Shown here: piece after piece, positions 26,615 through 34,885 of the stretch
Layout of the letters: every line of letters begins with the position of its first letter
Position numbering within the stretch: position 1 is the first letter of the stretch
NCBI RefSeq assembly: GCF_003416895.1
Contig: NZ_QVIO01000007.1
Coordinates: forward strand, 1-64,000
Length of the DNA stretch: 64,000 nucleotides
Direction: 5' to 3'
Source of the DNA: Duganella sp. BJB476
GTDB taxonomy: Bacteria > Pseudomonadota > Gammaproteobacteria > Burkholderiales > Burkholderiaceae_D
The notes under the pieces: generated by a model
Told to the model about the DNA's origin: nothing
Seen by the model: only the letters and a program-made list of their open reading frames with translations
The model's database searches: none
Position numbers and translations under genes: made by a program

Positions 26615-28759
26615 CTAGAACTCTTCCCACTCGCTGTCGGCCTTGGACGCCGGCTTCGGCTTGGCGATGGCCGCGCGCTGAGGCGCTGGCGGGCGGACGG
26701 CCGGTGCGGCCGGCGGCGCCTTGCGTGCGGGCGCGGCAGGCGGCAACGCTCGCGGCGCCACATGCTCCGCCGGCGCAGCCCTGCGATCCAGCTTGAACAC
26801 GCTGACCGCCTGCGCCAGGTGCGCGGCCTGTTCCTGCAAGCTCTCCGCCGCAGCCGCGGCCTCCTCCACCAGCGCCGCGTTCTGCTGCGTCACGCCATCC
26901 ATCTGCACGATGGCCTGGTTGACCTGCAAGATGCCTTCGCTCTGCTCCGCCGTGGCGACCGTAATCTCGCTCATGATCGCGGTCACGCGGCGCACGCTGG
27001 ACACCACTTCATCCATCGTGCTCCCCGCTTCGTCCACCAGACGGCTGCCGACGGCCACCTTGCCGACCGAATCGTCGATCAGCGTCTTGATCTCCTTGGC
27101 CGCCGCCGCGCTGCGCTGCGCGAGATTGCGCACTTCCGACGCCACCACCGCAAAGCCGCGTCCCTGCTCGCCGGCGCGCGCCGCCTCCACCGCCGCATTC
27201 AGCGCCAGGATATTGGTCTGGAACGCAATGCCGTCGATGACGCTGATGATGTCGACGATCTTGTTGGACGAATCGTTAATCGACGCCATCGTCGCCACCA
27301 CCTGCGACACCACGGCGCCGCTGCGCTGCGCCACCTCCGACGCCGACCCGGCCAGCTGGTTGGCCTGGCGCGCGTTCTCCGCATTCTCCTTGACGGTGCT
27401 GGTCAGCTCCTCGACCGAGGCCGCCGTTTCCTCCAGCGCGCTGGCCTGCTGCTCGGTGCGCGCCGACAGGTCGGTATTCCCGTGCGAGATCTCGGCGCTG
27501 CCGCGCGCTACGTTCTCCGCGCTGGCGCTCACCTGCACCAGCACATCGTGGATATTGCCGACGAATTGATTGAAGCCGTTGCCGATCACCGCCAGCTCGT
27601 CGTTGCCGTTCACCTCCAGCTTCACGCTCAGGTCCGCATCGCCGCTGGAGAGCGCCGTCATGCGCGAAGCCAGCGTGCGCAAGGGCGCGGTCAGGCGGAA
27701 CAGCACCGTGATCAGCACCAGGGCCGCCACCACCGCGCACACCAGCGACACGATCAGCGTGTACAACAGCAGCTGGCGCGCCGGCGCCAGCGCCACGCTT
27801 TTCGGGAAGGTCAGCTGCACCGACCATGGGCCGGTTTCGCCGTGGATCAACAGCGGTTGCAGCAAATGTACCTGGCCCTGCTCCTCGTATTCATATGCCT
27901 GTCCCTGACGCACGCGATCCAGACCGGCGGCCGGCACGTCGTCGGCCTTCTTGCCCAGCTTTTCGGCGACGGGATTGCTGGCGTACAGGCCGCCGTTGGA
28001 AATGAGACTCAGCTTGGCGCCGTCGATCACGTTCAATTCGTTGAGGATCCTGGTCAGGCGCGTCAGCATGAAGTCGGCGCTGGCGGTGCCCTGGAATTTA
28101 CCTTCGATCATAATCGGCGCCACCAGCGACGCCATCAGCGTCGGCTTGCCGTCCACCGGATAAATGTATGGCTCGGTGAAGAACACCTTGCCGCTGCGCT
28201 TGGGAATGTCGTACCAATCATTGGCGCCCGGTGCGCTGTCGAACACGATAGGCTCGACATGGGTGCCGCCACTGCCGCTGCCGCGCGTCCAGTAAGGCAT
28301 GAAGCGCCCGGTGGCGTCGTACAGTGGCAGCTTGCCTGCGAAGTCGGCGTCCTTGCCGTCCAGCGCATTCGGTTCCCAGGTGACGGCGGCGCCGATCAGG
28401 TCTTCCGATCCAAGCAGCGTGGCCTTGACCATCTCGTTGATCTGGTCGCGCGCGAGCGCCTGGTTGGCGGCGCGCGTGCCACGCATGGAGCCGGCCAGGT
28501 TGACCACCGACGACAAATTGCCGACGATGCGCGCCTGCAGTGCGCCCGCCACTTCGCGGGCCGAGGTGCGAGCCAGGTTCATCGCCGCCGCCTCGGCGCT
28601 GGCGCTGCTGCGGATGCCGATGACGGTGGCCGTCACGGCGAGGCTGAGCACCACCAGCGCGGTGGCCGCCGCGCAGATCTTGCCGTTCAATGAAAGGGAG
28701 AGGCCGAACCGCGAACGCGAAGCCGGCGAAGACGAGGAAGTCGAATAGGCTGTAGTCAT
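26615..28759 (-). CDS. Methyl-accepting chemotaxis protein with a Cache-type sensor
   Basis: A 714-aa transmembrane receptor. The first membrane segment is near residues 25-50. A periplasmic region of about 290 residues is of dCache type (KVFFTEPYIYPVDGKPTLMASLVAPI), and a second membrane segment is near 340. Then come a HAMP domain and a signalling domain with the hairpin tip IDGIAFQTNILALNAAVEAARAGEQGRGF. A Pro/Ala linker ends in EWEEF, like the CheR-binding pentapeptide of long chemoreceptors. The ATG at 28759 is preferred over an upstream TTG. The ligand is unknown; a nucleoside or purine is plausible from the surrounding genes. Confidence 0.95.
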   Translation of the reverse strand: MTTAYSTSSSSPASRSRFGLSLSLNGKICAAATALVVLSLAVTATVIGIRSSASAEAAAMNLARTSAREVAGALQARIVGNLSSVVNLAGSMRGTRAANQALARDQINEMVKATLLGSEDLIGAAVTWEPNALDGKDADFAGKLPLYDATGRFMPYWTRGSGSGGTHVEPIVFDSAPGANDWYDIPKRSGKVFFTEPYIYPVDGKPTLMASLVAPIMIEGKFQGTASADFMLTRLTRILNELNVIDGAKLSLISNGGLYASNPVAEKLGKKADDVPAAGLDRVRQGQAYEYEEQGQVHLLQPLLIHGETGPWSVQLTFPKSVALAPARQLLLYTLIVSLVCAVVAALVLITVLFRLTAPLRTLASRMTALSSGDADLSVKLEVNGNDELAVIGNGFNQFVGNIHDVLVQVSASAENVARGSAEISHGNTDLSARTEQQASALEETAASVEELTSTVKENAENARQANQLAGSASEVAQRSGAVVSQVVATMASINDSSNKIVDIISVIDGIAFQTNILALNAAVEAARAGEQGRGFAVVASEVRNLAQRSAAAAKEIKTLIDDSVGKVAVGSRLVDEAGSTMDEVVSSVRRVTAIMSEITVATAEQSEGILQVNQAIVQMDGVTQQNAALVEEAAAAAESLQEQAAHLAQAVSVFKLDRRAAPAEHVAPRALPPAAPARKAPPAAPAVRPPAPQRAAIAKPKPASKADSEWEEF

Positions 28760-28779
28760 GTAAGGTCCCAAAAAAGGAA

Positions 28780-29568
28780 TCAGAACGTTCGCGTCAGCGC
28801 CAGCACCAGCGTGCCGTCGGCGGGATTCGACGTCTCGATCACACCGGCGGAATTGGGTATGCCCAGCGTGTAGTTATCGTAGGCGCTGGTCTTGCCGTGC
28901 GCCTTGGTGTAGGCCGCCGAAACAGCCCATCCCGGCGCCAGCGTCTTGGTCACGCCGGCCTTGTAATCGCGCCAGCTCCACATGCTGTTGTTGGCCACGC
29001 GCCCGTGGCCGAAGTGCAGGTTGAGCGTGTAGCCGTCGCCCAGTTCCACGTTTGCGCCGAGATCCAGGTAGCCGGTGCCGCGTGCATTTTCGATGCCGAA
29101 GAATTCCTTGGTCACCGTGTAGTTGTACTTGGCGTAGGCGAACTTGTAGGTCAGCCCCAGCGCCAGTTCGGCGTAGTCGTAGGTGGTGTGGGTGGCGTGT
29201 ATTTCGGCGCCCGGATATTTGTAGTAGTAGACGCCGGCGCTGTAGCCGACATCGCCGGCCGTGCCGCCATAGGCGCCGTATATATCCCATTCCAGCGAGC
29301 CGTTTTCGACGAAACGGTTGCTGACGTTGGACAGCCAGGTACCGGCGGAAAAGCCGTTCGGCCCCGCGTAATCGAAGCCGCCTTGCAGCGCTGGCTTGCC
29401 CCAGGTCTGGCGGAAGCCGCGTGAGATATATTGCGATGCCAGCGTGACGTTGGCGGTGAATGGCGACGCCGCGGGCGTCGCCGGATCGGCCGCGCTCTGG
29501 GCCAGCGCCGGCGCTGTGGCCACGAAAGCCAGCGCACTGGCAATGCTTATGCAAAATATATGCTTCAT
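28780..29568 (-). CDS. TorF-family putative outer-membrane porin
   Basis: A 262-aa protein with a signal peptide (MKHIFCISIASALAFVATAPALAQ). The N-terminal NVTLASQYISRGFRQT, an alternating beta pattern and a terminal aromatic residue (LALTRTF) match the TorF-type porin family found in proteobacteria. The ATG at 29568 has GGAGG 8 nt upstream. It precedes the chemoreceptor by 20 bp on the same strand and may be cotranscribed. Substrate unknown. Confidence 0.9.
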   Translation of the reverse strand: MKHIFCISIASALAFVATAPALAQSAADPATPAASPFTANVTLASQYISRGFRQTWGKPALQGGFDYAGPNGFSAGTWLSNVSNRFVENGSLEWDIYGAYGGTAGDVGYSAGVYYYKYPGAEIHATHTTYDYAELALGLTYKFAYAKYNYTVTKEFFGIENARGTGYLDLGANVELGDGYTLNLHFGHGRVANNSMWSWRDYKAGVTKTLAPGWAVSAAYTKAHGKTSAYDNYTLGIPNSAGVIETSNPADGTLVLALTRTF

Positions 29569-29764
29569 ACTCGACACCTCCAGAGTTTTATCGAGTATAG
29601 CCCGGTCCTTCCGGCGGAATCACACATAGGACGACAGCGTGTTCTCATTTCGCGACAGTCTTCTTCAGCAGTCCCGCCGCTTGCGGCCAGGTCCACCGCG
29701 CGGAAAAATTTGGCGGCGCACCATGGGGCATGGCACACTACCCGTTTTACGAGGTGTAGGCGGC

Positions 29765-30673
29765 ATGAAGCGAGACATGGGCGATGGATTGCGCAGGGCG
29801 TGGAGCATGCTGCTGCTGGCGGCCTGCGTGGTTGCGGCTCCGGCATGGGCCGCGACCCATCTCACCTATCCGCTCACCAGCGACGGCATCGACAGCCGCT
29901 ACGACTACGATTGGGCGGTATTGCGGGCGGCGCTGGAAAAGACCGCGCCGCGCCACGGCGTATTCGAGCAGCACCAATCCAAGGTGGCGATGTCGCCGGC
30001 GCGCGTGGTGCAGGAGATGTCGTCGCCATCGGGACGCATCAACATCTTCGTGCGCGCCACCTCGCCCGAACTGGAGCATGAGTTCCTGCCGGTACGCCTG
30101 CCCGTCGACCGCGGCCTGCTGGGCTACCGGCTGTTGCTGATACGCGGCGCCGACCAGCAGCGCTTCGCCGGCATCAAATCCGTCGCCGACCTGCGCCGCC
30201 TGCGCGCGGGTTTGGGCCAGGGCTGGGCCGACATCCCCGTCTTCGAAAAAGCCGGCGTGCCGGTGGTGGAAGGCAGCAGCTACGACGGCCTGTTCGCCAT
30301 GCTGGAAGCGGACCGCTTCGATTTCTATTCGCGCTCCGCCGATGAAGCGCTGCGCGAATTCCAGGAACGCAGCGCCTCGCATCCGCAGATGGCGGTGGAA
30401 CAAACGCTGCTTCTGCACTATCCGCTGCCGCGCTACTTCTTCCTGCGGCGCGATGCCGAGGGCAGGCTGCTGGCCAAGCGCATCGAGACCGGGATGGAGA
30501 TGATGATCAAGGACGGCACGCTGAACACGCTGTTCCAGCGCTACAAGGCAGACTTGATCAAGAACACGGCCATGCACAAGCGCCGCGTGATCAACCTGGC
30601 CAATCCGAAGCTGACGCCACAGACGCCGCTGGCGCGCAGCGAACTGTGGTTCAATCCCCTAACCGGAAAATAG
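29765..30673 (+). CDS. Periplasmic solute-binding-like protein (SBP_bac_3 fold)
   Basis: A 302-aa exported protein (signal peptide about 1-29, ending AWA-AT). Its body resembles extracellular solute-binding family 3: ALEKTAPRHGVFE, an LRAGLGQGWADIPVFEKAG hinge region and DGLFAMLEADRFDFYSRS. It is not next to ABC permeases, so it may be a stand-alone sensor or binding protein. The start is the ATG at 29765 after GAGGTG; another ATG four codons later is possible. It is convergent with the S1/P1 nuclease gene. Confidence 0.8.
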   Translation: MKRDMGDGLRRAWSMLLLAACVVAAPAWAATHLTYPLTSDGIDSRYDYDWAVLRAALEKTAPRHGVFEQHQSKVAMSPARVVQEMSSPSGRINIFVRATSPELEHEFLPVRLPVDRGLLGYRLLLIRGADQQRFAGIKSVADLRRLRAGLGQGWADIPVFEKAGVPVVEGSSYDGLFAMLEADRFDFYSRSADEALREFQERSASHPQMAVEQTLLLHYPLPRYFFLRRDAEGRLLAKRIETGMEMMIKDGTLNTLFQRYKADLIKNTAMHKRRVINLANPKLTPQTPLARSELWFNPLTGK

Positions 30674-30679
30674 CGGCTA

Positions 30680-31747
30680 TCAGGGCCAGATTGCCTGCAG
30701 CACGGCGGCCAGGTTGTAGCCGCCCTGGATCAGCTGCGTCTTGGCGGCGGCCGAACTGGGGACGGGGTAATCGTCCGGCACCGTCAGCGCCCACACGTTA
30801 TAGACTTCGCCGGTCTTGCTGGTCTGCTGGCCGATGGCGCCGGCCGTCACGCCGGCGTGCGCCAGCTTGGCCACGGCCAGCGACTGGTCGGCCCAGGCAT
30901 ACGGCCAGCTGACAGGATCGCCGCTGTTGACATCCACTGCGGGCTTGCCGGCGATGGCCAGTTGCGCAAACTCCTGAGGCGAGCGCGCACCGATGCGGCG
31001 GAAGACATAGCTCACCACCGTGGTATCCCAATACGAATGGAAGGGACGAGTAGTCTGCGGCGCGCGCGGCGCGATGGCCTGCGCGGTCACCCTGGTTTCC
31101 GGCGGCCCGGCCGGGATCAGCTGCGCGCTGACGGCGCTTAACTTGATATCGTCCAGCAGCAGGTTGTTGCCGCCGCGCGCGTCGAACATATTGACCGCGT
31201 CGACCTGCGCCTGCTTTTGCGGCACCACGAAGGCGCCGTTCCTGTCCACGAACGCCGCGCCCACGTGCAGCGGCTGCACCACGTCGCCGGCCAGATGGGT
31301 CAGGATCAGCAGCGCCTGGCGCGGCGTGAAACCGTGCGGGTTGCTGATCTTGTCGCCCTTGCCCTGCAAGGTGGCGATGCACTGCTTGAGCGTCTGCACG
31401 ATATCGTTGTCGGCGGTGCCGGCGTCATGGTCGTGGTAGTGCGGGTTCTGGAACGGCACGTCCGTGTAGTGGTACTCGGCGTGCTGCGGATTGGCGGTCA
31501 CGTAGGCCACCATCTCGTCGCTCTGCGGGCCGCAATAGCTGCCCTTGACGCAGTCGGCCCAGATGGAGACTTTTTCCAGGCTCTCGCCCGGCAGCAGCAA
31601 GGCCTTCACGCGCTGCTCGGCGTTGCTGCCCTGGATCAGCTGGTCGGCGATGGCGCCGACGGCGCGGTGGCCGTCATTGCCCCATGCGTGGGCGTTGAAA
31701 GAGATGAAGGCGCCGCTCAGCACCACGGTCAAAACAAGCTTCTTCAT
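30680..31747 (-). CDS. Exported S1/P1-type nuclease
   Basis: A 355-aa zinc nuclease of the S1/P1 family that degrades single-stranded RNA and DNA to 5'-mononucleotides. The signal peptide ends at A21, so the mature protein begins W22-GNDGH; the N-terminal Trp and H27 are zinc ligands in this family. Further ligand segments are ADCVKG, HYTDVPF, LTHLAGDVVQPLHVG and the GGNNLLLDD motif. Its start overlaps the upstream PLD gene stop by 4 bp. Products would feed the 5'-nucleotidase encoded two genes upstream. Confidence 0.95.
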   Translation of the reverse strand: MKKLVLTVVLSGAFISFNAHAWGNDGHRAVGAIADQLIQGSNAEQRVKALLLPGESLEKVSIWADCVKGSYCGPQSDEMVAYVTANPQHAEYHYTDVPFQNPHYHDHDAGTADNDIVQTLKQCIATLQGKGDKISNPHGFTPRQALLILTHLAGDVVQPLHVGAAFVDRNGAFVVPQKQAQVDAVNMFDARGGNNLLLDDIKLSAVSAQLIPAGPPETRVTAQAIAPRAPQTTRPFHSYWDTTVVSYVFRRIGARSPQEFAQLAIAGKPAVDVNSGDPVSWPYAWADQSLAVAKLAHAGVTAGAIGQQTSKTGEVYNVWALTVPDDYPVPSSAAAKTQLIQGGYNLAAVLQAIWP

Positions 31748-32970
31748 TCAGGACTGCCCTTGGCCGGTTTGGCGTATTTTTTGTTGATGTCCAGTGGCTG
31801 CGCATACGGCGAGCTCCAGGTCTGTTCGTGCAGCGCGGCCAGGCGCTGCGCCATCTTCTCGTTGCGCATCACCACTTCCAGGTTGCGCGACAAATCCATA
31901 TAGCCGCCGCTCCAGTTGCTGGTGCCGACCCAGGCCACCTGGTTGTCGATCACCATGGTCTTGCTGTGGATGACGCGCGCGAACGGAATGAAGCCGCTGC
32001 TGGCGGTCGGCAGCGTGACCACGCGGATTTCCACGTTGGGCAGCACGGCCAGGCTTTTCAGGTAAACCTGCGGCAGTTCTTCCAGGTTCCAGTTCGACAC
32101 CATCAGCTTGATCTTGACGCCGCGGTTGGCGGCGGCGCGCACCGCGTTGTCGATCACGGCGTAGTAAGGACGCGTGCCTTTCGGGCCATAGCTCAGCGGC
32201 GCGTAGTCCAGCAGTTGCACCCGCACCTCGCTCTTGGCTTCGGCCAGCAGCGCCGGCAGGCCCGCTTCGGAATCGCCGACGCCGGCCGGGTTGAACTGGT
32301 TGGGGCTGGACAGCAGGAAGGCGCCTTGATGGATGTCCGGCGTGGTCGCCTTGACGTTCAGCGCCGGCGCCACCAGGCCCTGCACGGTGATCGCCTGCGC
32401 GCGCCAGTCCTGGTTGAACACCGCCTGCACCTGGCCGACGATCTTCGCATCGGTGATGCGCAGGCCGGTCTCGTGGATATGCTCGAACGAACGCCAGTCG
32501 AAGTTCTGGCTGCCGATGTAGGCGACGGCGCCGTCGACCACCATGTACTTGGCGTGCAGGATACCGTTGCCGGTCAGCTTGTTGAAATCGATGATGCGCA
32601 GTTCCAGGTTGGGTATCGCCTTGAGCTGCTCGATAGTGCCCTTGTCCGACAGGCCCACGCCCTTCTGGTCCAGCAGGAAGCGGATCTTGACGCCGCGCTT
32701 GCCGGCAGCCGCCAGGCGCTCCACCACTTTGTTGAAAACGCTGCCCTCATGTCCGACCACATAAAACTGGCCCAGCACGATCTCGCTTTTGGCGCCGTCG
32801 AACAACTCGCTCCAGACGGTGGCGGGGTCGCGCAGGTCGCTGCTGTGGAGCGGCGTTTCCACCGGTGCGGTCTGCACCAGTTCAAAACCGGGGATCGAAA
32901 ACTCGGCGCGCGCAGGGACGGCCGACGCCAGCAGGGCTGGCAGCAAAACGGAAAGTAAAACGCGACGCAT
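31744..32970 (-). CDS. Exported phospholipase D-family protein with two HKD motifs
   Basis: A 408-aa protein with a signal peptide (about 1-22). It has two complete HKD motifs, HAKYMVVDGAVAYIGSQNFD near residue 140 and HSKTMVIDNQVAWVGTSNWS near 345, so it should form a monomeric active site. The family includes phospholipases and nucleases such as mammalian PLD3/PLD4, which are 5'-exonucleases. The gene order 5'-nucleotidase, PLD, S1/P1 nuclease makes a nuclease role the better guess here. It starts 8 bp after the 5'-nucleotidase stop. Confidence 0.88.
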   Translation of the reverse strand: MRRVLLSVLLPALLASAVPARAEFSIPGFELVQTAPVETPLHSSDLRDPATVWSELFDGAKSEIVLGQFYVVGHEGSVFNKVVERLAAAGKRGVKIRFLLDQKGVGLSDKGTIEQLKAIPNLELRIIDFNKLTGNGILHAKYMVVDGAVAYIGSQNFDWRSFEHIHETGLRITDAKIVGQVQAVFNQDWRAQAITVQGLVAPALNVKATTPDIHQGAFLLSSPNQFNPAGVGDSEAGLPALLAEAKSEVRVQLLDYAPLSYGPKGTRPYYAVIDNAVRAAANRGVKIKLMVSNWNLEELPQVYLKSLAVLPNVEIRVVTLPTASSGFIPFARVIHSKTMVIDNQVAWVGTSNWSGGYMDLSRNLEVVMRNEKMAQRLAALHEQTWSSPYAQPLDINKKYAKPAKGSPE

Positions 32971-32978
32971 GGTGACTC

Positions 32979-34697
32979 CTAGGGTTGTTGCAGGCGCTTG
33001 ATGCGGCCCTGTGTTTCGCTGCGGCCGGCCGGCTTGCCATACTGCTCGCGCTGGGTCAGGTAATCGGTCAGGGCGTCGATGTCGCGGATGTTGGTCTCGG
33101 CGCGGTTGCTGCCCTGGGTGAAGGCTGGGAAGGCGTCGCCGCCCTCGGCCAGGAAGTTGTTGACCACCACGCGGTAGGCGGTGCCGTTCTCGATTGGCAC
33201 GCCGTTCAGCATCAAGCTGTCGGCCACCACTTTACCGCCTTCGCCGCGACGCGGATCCCAGGCGTAGCTGAAGCCGTCCGACACTTGCAGCAGGCCGCGC
33301 GTGATATCGCGGCCGCCGCTCCACTGCTGCTCCAGCAGGTCGCGGATCTGCGAGCCGCGCAGGTTCATCACCACCAGCGAATTCGTGTACGGCAGCGCCG
33401 CCAGCAACTGGCCGACGTTGACGCGGTTGCCGGCGCTGGTGTCGAGGTCATGCCGCAACGAGCCGTTGTTGACGAAAGCGATCTGCGCGCCGTAAGCGCG
33501 GCCCGCCGCCAGCGTGGCGTCGGTGACCAGGTCGCCCAATGCCGATTCGCCGTCGTCCTGCTTCTCGCGCGGCACGCTCGGCACGGCCAGCGCCGCCACC
33601 GGACGCGCCAGCGCACTGGCGCTGCGGTCGCGGACTTTTTTCAGGTAGGCGTCCAGCGCCGGATTGGCCGGCCAGGTCCCGGGGATCATCACTTCCTGCT
33701 TGGCGCTGACATCGCGCAGCGTATTGCTGGCGGTATCGACGGTGAGGCGGATGCGCGACATCACATGGCCGCCCATGTCGGACTGCGTCACCAGGCGGCC
33801 GTCCATGCGGCACAGGTAGCCGCGGTGCGAATGGCCGCTGATGACCAGCCGGATCGCCGGATCGAGGCGCTTGACCACATCGACAATCGGGCCCTTTAAA
33901 TGACTGCATTCCTGCTGGTCAAATTTATCGGTGGTGCGGCCGCCCTGGTGGATCAGCACCACGAACACGCCCACGCCCTGCTTGCGCAGCTCGGGCAGCT
34001 GGCGGTTGATGGCGTCCGCCTCGTCGACGAAGTCCAGGCCGGCGATGCCGGAGGCCGGCGCCTTCTCGGTGGCCTCGCGCAGCACCGCGCCGATGAAGCC
34101 GATCTTGACGCCGTGCGCCTGTTCGATCTTGTAGGCCGGCAGCAGCGGCTTCTTGGTCACCATGTCGATCACGTTGGCGGCCAGGTACTGGAACTGCGCG
34201 CCGCCGTAGGGGTTCTCGAATTTGCAGGCCTTGTCGGCGCGCGGCGACTTGCAACCGCCTTGCTGCTGGCGCAGCAGCTCAACGCGGCCGGCGTCGAATT
34301 CATGGTTGCCTACCGAGCTGGCGCGCATGCCCAGCAAGTCCATCGCGCCGATGGTGGGCTCGTCGGCCCACATCGACGAGATCGCAGGGCTGGCGCCTAT
34401 CAGGTCGCCGGCGCCGACCAGCAGCAGCTCGGGATCCTGCTTGCGCCACGCTTGCAGCGCCGCGCCCAGCGTGTCGATGCCGCCGGCGACGACGGTGCGT
34501 TCGCCGGAACCATATGCGCTGTCGAGCACGTATTTGCTCGCTTCGATATTGCCGTGGAAATCGTTCAGCGTGACCAGCTCGACTTGCGCCACGCCGGGCG
34601 GCAGCGGCTGGAACCAGGCGCAGGAAGACAAGGCCAGCGTCGCGCAGCACGCCAGCACGGGCCGCAGCGCGCGCGCCGGCAGAGGAAACTTGATCAT
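32979..34697 (-). CDS. 5'-nucleotidase lipoprotein (UshA/NT5E family)
   Basis: A 572-aa protein. An N-terminal lipobox (LSSC, C26) indicates membrane anchoring at the cell envelope. The metallophosphatase domain shows TLNDFHGNIE, GAGDLIGASPAIS, SVGNHEFDAG and VISGHSHRGYLC. The C-terminal nucleotidase domain has ALGDLVTDA, FVNNGSLRHDL and VVNNFLAEGGDAF. It would remove phosphate from nucleotides released by the nucleases encoded downstream, giving nucleosides for uptake. It lies 188 bp downstream of the TonB receptor, past a terminator-like hairpin and a long stem. Confidence 0.95.
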   Translation of the reverse strand: MIKFPLPARALRPVLACCATLALSSCAWFQPLPPGVAQVELVTLNDFHGNIEASKYVLDSAYGSGERTVVAGGIDTLGAALQAWRKQDPELLLVGAGDLIGASPAISSMWADEPTIGAMDLLGMRASSVGNHEFDAGRVELLRQQQGGCKSPRADKACKFENPYGGAQFQYLAANVIDMVTKKPLLPAYKIEQAHGVKIGFIGAVLREATEKAPASGIAGLDFVDEADAINRQLPELRKQGVGVFVVLIHQGGRTTDKFDQQECSHLKGPIVDVVKRLDPAIRLVISGHSHRGYLCRMDGRLVTQSDMGGHVMSRIRLTVDTASNTLRDVSAKQEVMIPGTWPANPALDAYLKKVRDRSASALARPVAALAVPSVPREKQDDGESALGDLVTDATLAAGRAYGAQIAFVNNGSLRHDLDTSAGNRVNVGQLLAALPYTNSLVVMNLRGSQIRDLLEQQWSGGRDITRGLLQVSDGFSYAWDPRRGEGGKVVADSLMLNGVPIENGTAYRVVVNNFLAEGGDAFPAFTQGSNRAETNIRDIDALTDYLTQREQYGKPAGRSETQGRIKRLQQP

Positions 34698-34737
34698 CTA
34701 ACGTTACTCCGAATTCGGCAGCCGCCCTGATGGCGGC

Positions 34738-34777
34738 GGCCATATGCGAACGTCGCGCGCGGCGCTCGCATATGGCC
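34738..34777. repeat. Inverted repeat in the 5'-nucleotidase leader
   Basis: Perfect 12-bp arms (GGCCATATGCGA/TCGCATATGGCC) with a 16-nt GC-rich loop, ending 41 bp before the 5'-nucleotidase start. There is no T tail. It could be an operator, an RNA-stability stem or a small repeated element. Confidence 0.55.
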
Positions 34778-34810
34778 GGATCGACGAACAATCCGGCCCG
34801 AAAACGACAA

Positions 34811-34826
34811 CAGGCCCGAAGGCCTG
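34811..34826 (-). terminator. Intrinsic terminator after the second TonB receptor gene
   Basis: Stem CAGGCC/GGCCTG with a 4-nt loop, followed on the minus strand by TTGTCGTTTT. It is about 60 bp past the receptor stop. It would partly separate the receptor from the 5'-nucleotidase-nuclease genes. Confidence 0.5.
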
Positions 34827-34885
34827 CCGGTCAGATCAGGTCTGGCACATACACGAGAGTGCGTGCGCCAGACCGGTATCTTAAC

